Source of the DNA: Candidatus Zhuqueibacterota bacterium 4484_87
GTDB lineage: Bacteria > Zhuqueibacterota > Zhuqueibacteria > Thermofontimicrobiales > Thermofontimicrobiaceae
Reading direction: 5' to 3'
NCBI GenBank assembly: GCA_002085355.1
Contig: NATN01000269.1
Coordinates: 1-5,871 of the forward strand
Length of the DNA: 5,871 nt
Part shown: positions 1 to 5,466 of the stretch, piece after piece
How positions within the stretch are numbered: the first letter of the stretch is position 1
Layout of the letters: each line of letters opens with the position of its first letter
Program-made: the position numbers and the translations under genes
Notes under the pieces: model-generated
Database searches by the model: none
The model's input: the letters and a program-made list of their open reading frames with translations, nothing else
What the model was told of the DNA's origin: nothing

Positions 1-101
1 GTAAAAATGCAGCAGGAATTACAGTTGGCAACGGAATTTACTTCGCTGTGGTCAATGCCGGGGGAGTTTTTCAAAAAGTAAAAATGATAAAAATACGATA
101 G
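1..101 (+). CDS. C-terminal end of a probable secreted or cell-surface protein (FlgD/Por-like tail), 5' partial
   Basis: Reading from position 3, 32 codons end at a TAG at 99-101. The peptide includes GNGIYFAVVNAGG and ends in KVKMIKIR. This is the look of the C-terminal beta-sandwich 'FlgD-like' or type IX sorting-type domain found at the end of many large extracellular proteins of the FCB group: a G-x-Y-F turn, a strand, then a basic strand with repeated K/M/I at the very end. Such tails often direct export or surface attachment. The body of the protein lies outside the window, so its function cannot be given. The other two frames give peptides with no recognisable pattern. The gene converges on the PLP enzyme, with only 23 bp between the two stop codons and no clear terminator there. 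The family call rests on a short stretch and is moderately uncertain. Confidence 0.5.
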   Translation, partial: KNAAGITVGNGIYFAVVNAGGVFQKVKMIKIR

Positions 102-124
102 TATCACCCTCTAAAATGCTGAAT

Positions 125-1243
125 CTAAATTTTTCCCAACGCCTGCTTTAAATCTTCAATTAATTCATTCGCATCTTCGATCCCAACAGAGAGGCGCACG
201 AGGCTCTCACTGATGCCGGCTTTGGCACGATCCTCTGGGCTGAGAGCTGCGTGAGTATTTGTAATTGGCTGATTTGCCAGACTGGTAACGCCACCGAGGC
301 TGGTGGCCAATTTGATTTTTTTTAGCGAATCCATAAATTTTTTTGTCGCGTCAAAATCAGCATCAAGATCAAAACTCAACATTCCGCCGAAGCCGCGCAT
401 CTGTTTTCTGGCAATTTCATGATCCGGATGCGACGGCAAGCCCGGATAATTTACCACACGAATTTTTTTCTCGGATTGCAGGAATTGAGCAACTTTCATC
501 GCATTCTCATTTTGTTGGCGAATGCGAATATCCAACGTTTGCATACCGCGAATTGCCAGGAAAGCGGTCATCGGGTCCATCACACCGCCAAATATTTTCC
601 TGTATTTCCAGATAGCAGTAGCTAAATCAGTATCGCAGACAGCGAAACCAGCAGTAATGTCGTGGTGGCCTCCAAGATATTTTGTCGCACTGTGAATCAC
701 GACGTCCACGTCAAAATCTTTGGGGTGCTGATTCACTGGAGAGGCAAAAGTCGAATCCAGGATCACAACAGCGCCTTTTGCATGAGCAGCTTCGATCAGC
801 GGAACAATGTCCACCACTCGCAGCAAGGGATTTGTCGGCGTTTCCAAATATAAAACAGAAATTCCTTTCTCCATTTCTGCCATGAATCGGTTTTTGTCAT
901 GGCAATTTACCGCCACAGTCTCAATGCCAAATTTAGGCAGAAAATCAAAAAGGAACTGGAAAGTACCTCCGTAAATTTCCGTCTGCGCAACAACTCTGCC
1001 TCCTTTTTGCACCAGCGCCATGACAGCAGTCGTAATCGCCGCCATGCCGGAACCGAAACCCACTCCGGCTTCGTAGCCTTCAATCTGAGCCAGCATGGCT
1101 TCTGCTTCTCGGACAGTGGGATTGTCCCAGCGCGAGTAAAGATAGCCGGATCGATGCTGCACAACATCGATCAGTTCATCAGAATCTTCAAAACGATATG
1201 TCGCCGAAAAAACGACCGGCGGGATTACTGGCTTACCTTTCAT
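125..1243 (-). CDS. Cys/Met metabolism PLP-dependent enzyme (cystathionine gamma-synthase/gamma-lyase family)
   Basis: A cytosolic fold-type I PLP enzyme of the trans-sulfuration family, which acts at the gamma carbon of cystathionine, homoserine esters or methionine. In the 372-residue reading the hallmarks are in order: YSRWDNPT (36-43; Tyr36 and Arg38 hold the phosphate of the neighbouring subunit's PLP), GSGMAA (64-69), EIYGGT with the ring-stacking Tyr91, LDSTFASP with Asp163 for the pyridine nitrogen, SATKYLGGHHD with Schiff-base Lys188, and VRLSVGIED with Arg350 for the substrate carboxylate. YGGT rather than YGCT argues against a classical methionine gamma-lyase. The usual GGxES near the C-terminus is GGVTS here (Thr320 for Glu), so the exact reaction is open. 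Start: the ATG at 1243 has AGAGG five bases upstream. The frame stays open to the methyltransferase stop, so a TTG (1264) or other upstream start is possible and would supply the usual N-terminal arm. It lies just downstream of the methyltransferase gene and is probably co-transcribed with it. Confidence 0.9.
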   Translation of the reverse strand: MKGKPVIPPVVFSATYRFEDSDELIDVVQHRSGYLYSRWDNPTVREAEAMLAQIEGYEAGVGFGSGMAAITTAVMALVQKGGRVVAQTEIYGGTFQFLFDFLPKFGIETVAVNCHDKNRFMAEMEKGISVLYLETPTNPLLRVVDIVPLIEAAHAKGAVVILDSTFASPVNQHPKDFDVDVVIHSATKYLGGHHDITAGFAVCDTDLATAIWKYRKIFGGVMDPMTAFLAIRGMQTLDIRIRQQNENAMKVAQFLQSEKKIRVVNYPGLPSHPDHEIARKQMRGFGGMLSFDLDADFDATKKFMDSLKKIKLATSLGGVTSLANQPITNTHAALSPEDRAKAGISESLVRLSVGIEDANELIEDLKQALGKI

Positions 1244-1288
1244 TTCACCCTCTGTTTTTATCAAAAAACTTATTAGCCTTTCCTCGAA

Positions 1289-1840
1289 CTAAAGTTTTCG
1301 ATATTTCACCAGATAGCTTTTCCTGAACAAAGCTGTTCGCGGCAAATATTTTTTCAAGGGTCGAATAAATTTTGATTGCCGCAATATTTTATCAAACTTA
1401 TTTTTCCATGTTTTGTCGCTTATGCCTTCCAAAATGATGCACTCACCGCCGGGTTTCAAAACGCGGTACATCTCATCCAGCGCGCGAACGCGATATGGAA
1501 ATTTGTGCAGCGCATTGGTGCAAATTACAAGATCAAAATAATCATTCTCAAATGGCAACTCATCCGCAGAAGCACGATGAAATTGAATATTGCCATTGGG
1601 AAATTTGCCCTCATTTTTCCTAACAATTTTTGCATTGACATCTACGCCGTGGAATTCTCCGCCCGGCAGCAAAGACGCTAATTTTTTCAATAATTCTCCG
1701 CTCGCACAACCCACATCCAAAATGCGCTGCTGTCCGTTGAGATTAATTTCTGACAAGACAGATAAACTGTCCGGTGTGAAAAAACGCATCCGTTTTCTGT
1801 ACCGAAAATTTCCCGCTCGTGATTTGTCTTGCTTTTTCAC
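1289..1840 (-). CDS. Small class I SAM-dependent methyltransferase (Methyltransf_11/UbiE-like)
   Basis: This gene encodes a 183-residue Rossmann-fold methyltransferase of unknown substrate. Motif I is LDVGCASGE (41-49), which binds SAM. The acidic residue at the end of strand 2 is Asp67 in GVDVN. ASADELPF (91-97) is the adenine-side motif, FDLVICTNALHKF (102-114) is motif post-I/II, and VLKPGGECIILE (128-139) is the typical closing strand. The protein is shorter than UbiE and has a basic C-terminal tail (RKSYLVKYRKL), so I give no substrate. The start chosen is the GTG at 1838-1840, which has GGAG eight bases upstream. An in-frame TTG at 1918 would add 26 residues but has no ribosome binding site and sits at or before the likely transcription start, so it is disfavoured. 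The stop TAG lies in the same frame as the PLP enzyme that follows. Confidence 0.85.
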   Translation of the reverse strand: MKKQDKSRAGNFRYRKRMRFFTPDSLSVLSEINLNGQQRILDVGCASGELLKKLASLLPGGEFHGVDVNAKIVRKNEGKFPNGNIQFHRASADELPFENDYFDLVICTNALHKFPYRVRALDEMYRVLKPGGECIILEGISDKTWKNKFDKILRQSKFIRPLKKYLPRTALFRKSYLVKYRKL

Positions 1841-1848
1841 AGTTAAAT

Positions 1849-1852
1849 CTCC
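1849..1852 (-). promoter_or_regulatory. Ribosome binding site deciding the methyltransferase GTG start
   Basis: The minus strand reads GGAG, eight bases before the GTG at 1840. No comparable site precedes the longer TTG start at 1918, so this site selects the shorter 183-residue protein. Confidence 0.6.
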
Positions 1853-1922
1853 AAATTTTGCCCCTGAAGTACTGTTTTTTTGAATCCAAAATATAGAATT
1901 TAATTCTGATAAAATCAAGCAA

Positions 1923-1953
1923 ATTATAGTGAGATTTGAAATTAAATTTTCAA
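1923..1953 (-). promoter_or_regulatory. Candidate sigma70-type promoter for the methyltransferase/PLP enzyme pair
   Basis: The minus strand has a perfect TATAAT (1928-1923) and a TTGAAA (1953-1948) separated by 19 bp, slightly longer than ideal. Transcription would begin near 1916, about 75 nt before the GTG start at 1840. This makes the 1918 TTG start unlikely. The region is very AT-rich, so a chance match is possible. Confidence 0.4.
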
Positions 1954-2013
1954 TGAAATTGATATTGAAAAATAATAACTCAATAACACTTTGCCAAAAA
2001 TTGATTTACTTTG

Positions 2014-2042
2014 TTGACATTCAGAGGAAATTTGATTATATT
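2014..2042 (+). promoter_or_regulatory. Strong sigma70-type promoter for the TGS GTPase gene
   Basis: A consensus TTGACA (2014-2019) is followed after exactly 17 bp by TATATT (2037-2042). Initiation would fall near 2049 and give a leader of about 50 nt. It is divergent from the methyltransferase promoter, and the two -35 elements are about 60 bp apart. Confidence 0.65.
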
Positions 2043-2086
2043 GTAATGGCTTCAAAAATCAAAATTGAAATCCACAAGCGTTGACC

Positions 2087-2092
2087 GGAGGG
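2087..2092 (+). promoter_or_regulatory. Ribosome binding site of the TGS GTPase gene
   Basis: GGAGGG lies six bases before the ATG at 2099. The in-frame TTG at 2081 lies upstream of this site and is not a credible start. Confidence 0.75.
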
Positions 2093-2098
2093 AAAAAC

Positions 2099-2911
2099 AT
2101 GCCGGCAAATCTGACGCCGCAATATATGGCAGCGGAAGAACGCTACAAATCTGCAAAGGACGACCGCGAGCGGCTGAAAGCATTGAAAGAAATGCTTGCC
2201 ATGATTCCCAAACACAAAGGTACAGAAAAATTACAAGCAGACATCAAACGCAAGATTGCCCGAATCAGGGATGAACTGGAAGTAAAAAAATCAAAAGGCG
2301 GGCACAGATTTAATTTTAGTGTGGAACGCGAAGGCGCGGCACAGGTGATGGTCGTGGGAACGCCCAACGTTGGAAAGTCATCGCTGATCAACGCGCTGAC
2401 CGGAGCTAATCTGGAAGTCGGTGACTATCCGTTTACCACGCGAATCTTTCACCCGGCGATGATGCCGGTAAAGGATATTCAGGTGCAGCTCGAACCATTG
2501 GATGATGCGCACTGGGTGAGTATCAGAACATTTTTTGTAGGGAATAAAGCAGACTTGCCGAACGCTCCTGAAAATTTTCAGGTAATTGAAGAATTATTCG
2601 GCGAAAGGTTTGAGATCATTCCGGTTTCCGCAAAAAATAAAACAAATCTGGATTCGATCAGACTCGCTGTGATGGAGACTCTCCACATCATTCGTGTTTA
2701 TTCGAAGCGGCCGGGTCATGAGCCGGAGATGGAAAAACCGTTCACTTTCCGCAGCGGCGAAACATTAATGGATTTCGCCAAAGCGGTGCACAAGGACTTT
2801 GCCAAAAATCTTAAATTCGCCCGCGTCTGGGGAAAAGACGTCTTCGACGGGCAACGCATCAACAAGGATTATATTTTACAGGACGGAGACGTGATAGAAT
2901 TGCACCTGTGA
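2099..2911 (+). CDS. TGS-domain GTPase (Obg/DRG-like), with internal loss of the G3/switch II region
   Basis: A 270-residue protein of the translation-factor-related (TRAFAC) Obg/DRG-like class, with a helical N-terminus, a G domain and a C-terminal TGS domain. Residues 1-67 are a charged helical region beginning MPANLTPQY and including IPKHKGTEK. The P-loop GTPNVGKSS is at 87-95, the switch I threonines in DYPFTTR at 113-114, G4 NKAD at 149-152 and G5 SAK at 177-179. The TGS domain runs from about 214 to the end (FTFRSGETLMDFAKAVHKDF, then a DGDVIELHL finish). As I recall, family members are about 350-370 residues long and have a VDTPP-type G3 motif after the IQxQL strand. Here that strand ends at Leu131 and runs straight into EPLDDAHW and, about 17 residues later, FFVGNKAD. 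G3, switch II and the following strand and helix are missing, roughly 60-90 residues, without a frameshift. It could be an assembly deletion, a decaying gene or a true variant. The ATG start at 2099 is fixed by GGAGGG. Confidence 0.85.
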   Translation: MPANLTPQYMAAEERYKSAKDDRERLKALKEMLAMIPKHKGTEKLQADIKRKIARIRDELEVKKSKGGHRFNFSVEREGAAQVMVVGTPNVGKSSLINALTGANLEVGDYPFTTRIFHPAMMPVKDIQVQLEPLDDAHWVSIRTFFVGNKADLPNAPENFQVIEELFGERFEIIPVSAKNKTNLDSIRLAVMETLHIIRVYSKRPGHEPEMEKPFTFRSGETLMDFAKAVHKDFAKNLKFARVWGKDVFDGQRINKDYILQDGDVIELHL

Positions 2912-2920
2912 GATATTTCA

Positions 2921-2946
2921 GGGCGGACGCCACAGGCAGCCCGCCC
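2921..2946. repeat. GC-rich stem-loop between convergent genes
   Basis: GGGCGG (2921-2926) pairs perfectly with CCGCCC (2941-2946). Inside the loop a short GCC/GGC pair could extend the structure. It sits between the GTPase stop (2911) and the acyl carrier protein stop (2967), where transcripts from both sides should end. Neither strand has a T-tract next to the stem, so it is not a canonical intrinsic terminator. It may act as a 3' end stabiliser or be a member of a dispersed palindromic repeat. Confidence 0.45.
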
Positions 2947-2966
2947 CAAATCAGCCTCACATGTCT

Positions 2967-3212
2967 TTATGCTTGCTGCTCTTTAATTACGTTTTCGATG
3001 TACTTCACTGCCTCTCCGACATTCTTCACTTGCAGCGCTTCATCTTCGTCCATTTCAATATCAAATTCAGATTCAAAAGCAGCCACTAATTCAATGCTCG
3101 CCATGGAATCAGCGCCCAGATCATTGACGAAATCGGAATCTTCTTTGATATTCTCCAGCCTGACATTTAGCTGGCGCGAAACGACCTCTTTCACTCTTTG
3201 TGCAATATCCAT
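2967..3212 (-). CDS. Acyl carrier protein
   Basis: An 81-residue acidic four-helix carrier protein that takes a 4'-phosphopantetheine arm and shuttles acyl chains in fatty-acid or related synthesis in the cytosol. The attachment site is GADSMASIEL, with the modified serine predicted at Ser36. It is followed by the acidic helix II/III region (AAFESEFDIEMDEDEA) and the closing GEAVKYIENVI helix. Length and fold match the AcpP family. The usual DSLD(T/S)VEL is DSMASIEL here, with Met for Leu and Ala for the conserved Asp, so it may be a specialised paralogue rather than the main fatty-acid ACP. The ATG at 3212 has GGAGG five bases upstream. An in-frame TTG at 3227 lies upstream of that site and is rejected. 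It lies 76 bp downstream of the glmU-like gene, on the same strand. Confidence 0.92.
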   Translation of the reverse strand: MDIAQRVKEVVSRQLNVRLENIKEDSDFVNDLGADSMASIELVAAFESEFDIEMDEDEALQVKNVGEAVKYIENVIKEQQA

Positions 3213-3235
3213 TGTTTCCTCCCTCAATTCTATGG

Positions 3236-3301
3236 AAGTTTTGCAAAATTTTCTCTTTTAAATCGGCTTACTTATTTAAAACTTCTGATCAGGCAAAACT
3301 T
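3236..3301. repeat. Nested inverted repeats between the glmU-like and ACP genes
   Basis: AAGTTTTGC (3236-3244) has an exact inverted partner, GCAAAACTT (3293-3301), at the end of the glmU-like gene. It also overlaps GAAGTTTT (3235-3242), whose partner AAAACTTC lies at 3278-3285. The two pairings are mutually exclusive. An 8-bp palindrome, CTGATCAG, covers 3285-3292. These could form alternative hairpins in the message just upstream of the ACP ribosome binding site, but AT-rich sequence gives such matches easily. Confidence 0.3.
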
Positions 3302-4542
3302 TTCTTTATCCAAAAAGTCCGTTCTTCTTTCGTGAGTTCGTACACAACCCGAAACATCTCTTCATCCTCCGCTGTCATTTCCACTCCGCGACGCGACATG
3401 GCTTTACCCGATGTTTCAATCATTTTCTTCATTCCCCGGCCCTTTGTCACTTTATCGTTCAGGTACCAGCAGAACGACGGGACAAATTTAGGAATCAATT
3501 TTCCGGAACCGACGACATTGGACATCACACCGATCATCGCACCAGTGTTGATGATAGTACCGATACTCGTCTTTGTATGGTCTCCGATAAAACTGCCCAC
3601 TTTCATGTCTTCAGAATCGGTTAATTCACCTTTTACATAGAGCTGCACTGAAGAATAATCGTTTTTCAGGTCGCTGTTTGTAGTGAAAGCGCCCAAATTC
3701 ACCCACTCGCCCAAATAAGCATGTCCCAAAAATCCATCATGATGTTTATTGCTGTAACCGTGAATGATGCTTTCCTCAATTTCGCCGTGCAAACGACAGA
3801 CTGGGCCGAAAGAACAGCCTTCACGAATATTGCCGCCGAAAATGTACGTATTTTCGCCGGTATAATTGGGTCCTTCAATATGGGTCATCGGATGAATAAT
3901 GGCATTCTTGTCGATAATGATGGGGCCGTTCGTGGTATCAAGCGTCACAAAAGGTCTCACTGATGCACCTTCGGCGATGTGAATCAGATTTTTATCTCCT
4001 ACTATTGCAGCCTGTGAAGATAACTCACCATGAATCCCCTTATCGGGCAAGCGATCAAAATCAGCTTTAATGGCGCGACTGTTGTTCTGCACCAAATTCC
4101 AGGGAAAATCAATCATTGTGGCTGAAACAGTCTTGTTTGGCAGCTTACTTTTCATTACTTTCAGCAACTCACCGAGAGAAGAAACTGATGAATCAAGATT
4201 TTCTTTCTTCACGAAAATGAAAGCCAACTGGCCTTCTATCTCAAAATAGCCTTCTTCCCCTGAAGCCAGCTCAATATCTAACGCCAGTAATCTGCCATTG
4301 ACAATTAAAAGATCATCCCCTTGCAGCGAAGACATCTGGTTCACGCGATTCGAGCCAAATTTTTTGCTGAATACCGGCACCAAATAGTCGCGCATGAAAT
4401 AGAATGAATCGGGATTCTTAAATTCGCGTTCAATCCGTTCCCGCAAACTGATGGTGCCACATTTCAATTCAAAAACAGGCCGCAGGTAACTGATGGGATA
4501 CAATTTGTCAAAAAATTCATCTTCAAAAATAATCAGTCTCAT
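3289..4542 (-). CDS. GlmU-like putative sugar nucleotidyltransferase/acetyltransferase (alternative 'Bacteroidetes-type' GlmU family)
   Basis: A 417-residue two-domain protein. The N-terminal part (about 1-160) resembles the alternative GlmU nucleotidyltransferase domain, with LYPISYLRPVFELKCG (14-29), RDYLVP (51-56), LLIVNGRLL (78-86) and FPWNLVQNN (146-154). It lacks the classical LAAGxGTRM signature of ordinary GlmU. The C-terminal part (about 185-360) is a left-handed parallel beta-helix of hexapeptide repeats, including NAIIHPMTHIEGP, GNIREGCSFGP and the family-typical KHHDGFLGHAYLGEW and TNSDLKNDY segments. A charged tail of about 55 residues follows. In the recognised family (TIGR03991-like) the proposed role is acetylation of GlcN-1-P and its uridylylation to UDP-GlcNAc, for peptidoglycan and lipid A. 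The downstream partner of nagB supports amino-sugar work, but the exact sugar is not proven. The ATG at 4542 has AAGGAG six bases upstream. It follows nagB after 25 bp, surely in the same operon. Confidence 0.85.
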   Translation of the reverse strand: MRLIIFEDEFFDKLYPISYLRPVFELKCGTISLRERIEREFKNPDSFYFMRDYLVPVFSKKFGSNRVNQMSSLQGDDLLIVNGRLLALDIELASGEEGYFEIEGQLAFIFVKKENLDSSVSSLGELLKVMKSKLPNKTVSATMIDFPWNLVQNNSRAIKADFDRLPDKGIHGELSSQAAIVGDKNLIHIAEGASVRPFVTLDTTNGPIIIDKNAIIHPMTHIEGPNYTGENTYIFGGNIREGCSFGPVCRLHGEIEESIIHGYSNKHHDGFLGHAYLGEWVNLGAFTTNSDLKNDYSSVQLYVKGELTDSEDMKVGSFIGDHTKTSIGTIINTGAMIGVMSNVVGSGKLIPKFVPSFCWYLNDKVTKGRGMKKMIETSGKAMSRRGVEMTAEDEEMFRVVYELTKEERTFWIKKSFA

Positions 4543-4567
4543 TTGTTGCTCCTTCTTCTGCTTCAAT

Positions 4568-5320
4568 TTATGAAAGATAACCGGAATATTTTCTCGTCAA
4601 AAGTGAAGCCGCATCCTCATCGCATACGATCGTCGCTTTGCGGTGCATCTGTACAATTGTCGCCGGGTATAATGCGGTGATCGGCCCTTCCACTGTCTGT
4701 TTGATCGCATCGGCTTTCTGGCTGCCACTGGCGAGGAGAAGAAGCTCTTTGGCATCCATAATTGTTCCTACGCCCATGGTAATAGCGTATTTGGGCACCT
4801 CTTCATCTTTCTCAAAAAATCGTGCATTGTCTCTCTTGGTCAATTCATCGAGCGTTTTGATGCGCGTTCGTGATCCCAGAGAAGAACCAGGTTCATTGAA
4901 AGCAATATGACCATTCGCGCCGATGCCTAAAATCTGCAGGTCGATTCCTCCTGCTTTCTCAATTTTTTCTTCATACCATTCACAAAATAGTTCCACATCG
5001 TTCGCCATTCCCTGGGGAATATGCACGAAACGTTTGTCCACATTAATATGTTTGAACAAATTTTCCCACATGAAATAATGGTAACTCTGCGGATGCGACG
5101 GCGGCAAGCCAACGTACTCGTCGAGATTAAAAGTTGTTACTTTTGAGAAATCCAGACCTTCTTCGCGATGCAAACGAATTAGCTCTTTGTAAGTTCCCAG
5201 CGGCGTACTGCCGGTGGCAAATCCGATGACACAATCCGGTTTTTTGCGAACAAGTTCGGAGACGATTTGCGCTGCTGTTCTGCTCATGTCATCATAATCC
5301 GATTTAACAACAACTAACAT
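4568..5320 (-). CDS. nagB: Glucosamine-6-phosphate deaminase
   Basis: This 250-residue cytosolic enzyme interconverts glucosamine-6-phosphate and fructose-6-phosphate plus ammonia. Visible landmarks are the phosphate loop GFATGSTPLGTY (33-44), FNLDEYVGL with catalytic Asp67, the GIGANGHIAFNEPGSS box (132-147) with His138 and Glu143, SRTRIKTL (150-157), and the AITMGVGTIMDAKELLLLASG segment (179-199). The Asn before Gly-His, in place of the Asp of E. coli NagB, and the short length match the Bacillus-type, non-hexameric enzymes. The ATG at 5320 is preceded by AAGGAGG at eight bases. Upstream lies a likely extended -10 promoter. It is the first gene of a unit with the glmU-like gene 25 bp downstream. 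In that setting it may serve synthesis (supplying GlcN-6-P) as well as breakdown. No key residue appears to be lost. Confidence 0.95.
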   Translation of the reverse strand: MLVVVKSDYDDMSRTAAQIVSELVRKKPDCVIGFATGSTPLGTYKELIRLHREEGLDFSKVTTFNLDEYVGLPPSHPQSYHYFMWENLFKHINVDKRFVHIPQGMANDVELFCEWYEEKIEKAGGIDLQILGIGANGHIAFNEPGSSLGSRTRIKTLDELTKRDNARFFEKDEEVPKYAITMGVGTIMDAKELLLLASGSQKADAIKQTVEGPITALYPATIVQMHRKATIVCDEDAASLLTRKYSGYLS

Positions 5321-5346
5321 GGTGTGATCCTCCTTCAATTGATGTT

Positions 5347-5375
5347 TTTATAGCAAGCAATCTAAAACAAAAAAA
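5347..5375 (-). promoter_or_regulatory. Candidate extended -10 promoter for nagB
   Basis: The minus strand reads TGC followed by TATAAA (5352-5347), an extended -10 element. The -35 position, 17 bp upstream, falls in a T10 run (5378-5369) and has no good TTGACA match, as expected for extended -10 promoters. Initiation near 5340 would give a very short leader holding the AAGGAGG site at 5335-5329. Confidence 0.4.
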
Positions 5376-5437
5376 AAAGTTAGTTCTTCCCCATATTATT
5401 AATTTACAGAATGGACCATCTTGGGCATGCGTTTTCA

Positions 5438-5466
5438 ATGAATGACGATGTTGCACTCTCATTCAT
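5438..5466. repeat. Inverted repeat overlapping the phosphotransacetylase stop codon
   Basis: ATGAATGA (5438-5445) and TCATTCAT (5459-5466) are perfect 8-bp inverted repeats around a 13-nt loop. One arm covers the stop codon at 5463-5465. The stem is AT-rich and has no adjacent T-tract (the T10 run on the minus strand begins about 60 bases further downstream), so it is not a convincing terminator. Confidence 0.35.

Noticed and set aside
76..124. Terminator between the surface protein and the PLP enzyme
   Set aside because: Only a 4-5 bp AT stem (GATAC/GTATT) followed by a few T residues is visible on the minus strand, too weak to call.
899..1276. 125-codon open frame on the plus strand, antisense to the PLP enzyme
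   Set aside because: It is a shadow of a clear enzyme gene. Its peptide shows no domain pattern, and no suitable ribosome binding site was seen.
2081..2098. Upstream in-frame TTG codons as starts of the GTPase (also 3227, 4566 and 5338 for the ACP, glmU-like and nagB genes)
   Set aside because: Each lies at or upstream of a strong Shine-Dalgarno site that is correctly spaced to a downstream ATG.
2908..3261. 117-codon plus-strand frame overlapping the ACP gene
   Set aside because: It is Ser/Thr/Phe-rich because it is the complement of an acidic carrier protein. The ACP on the other strand has a perfect ribosome binding site and the serine motif.
3200..3640. 146-codon plus-strand frame opposite the glmU-like gene
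   Set aside because: It is antisense to a well-supported beta-helix protein, and no family resemblance is visible in the peptide.
5369..5378. T10 run on the minus strand as an intrinsic terminator after the phosphotransacetylase gene
   Set aside because: No stem of any strength lies directly before it. The nearest inverted repeat is about 60 bases upstream.
5330..5465. Small open frame after the phosphotransacetylase stop (MRVQHRHSLKTH...) as a new gene or the missing Pta C-terminus
   Set aside because: It has no Pta features, no ribosome binding site, and runs through the poly-T and promoter-like sequence into nagB.
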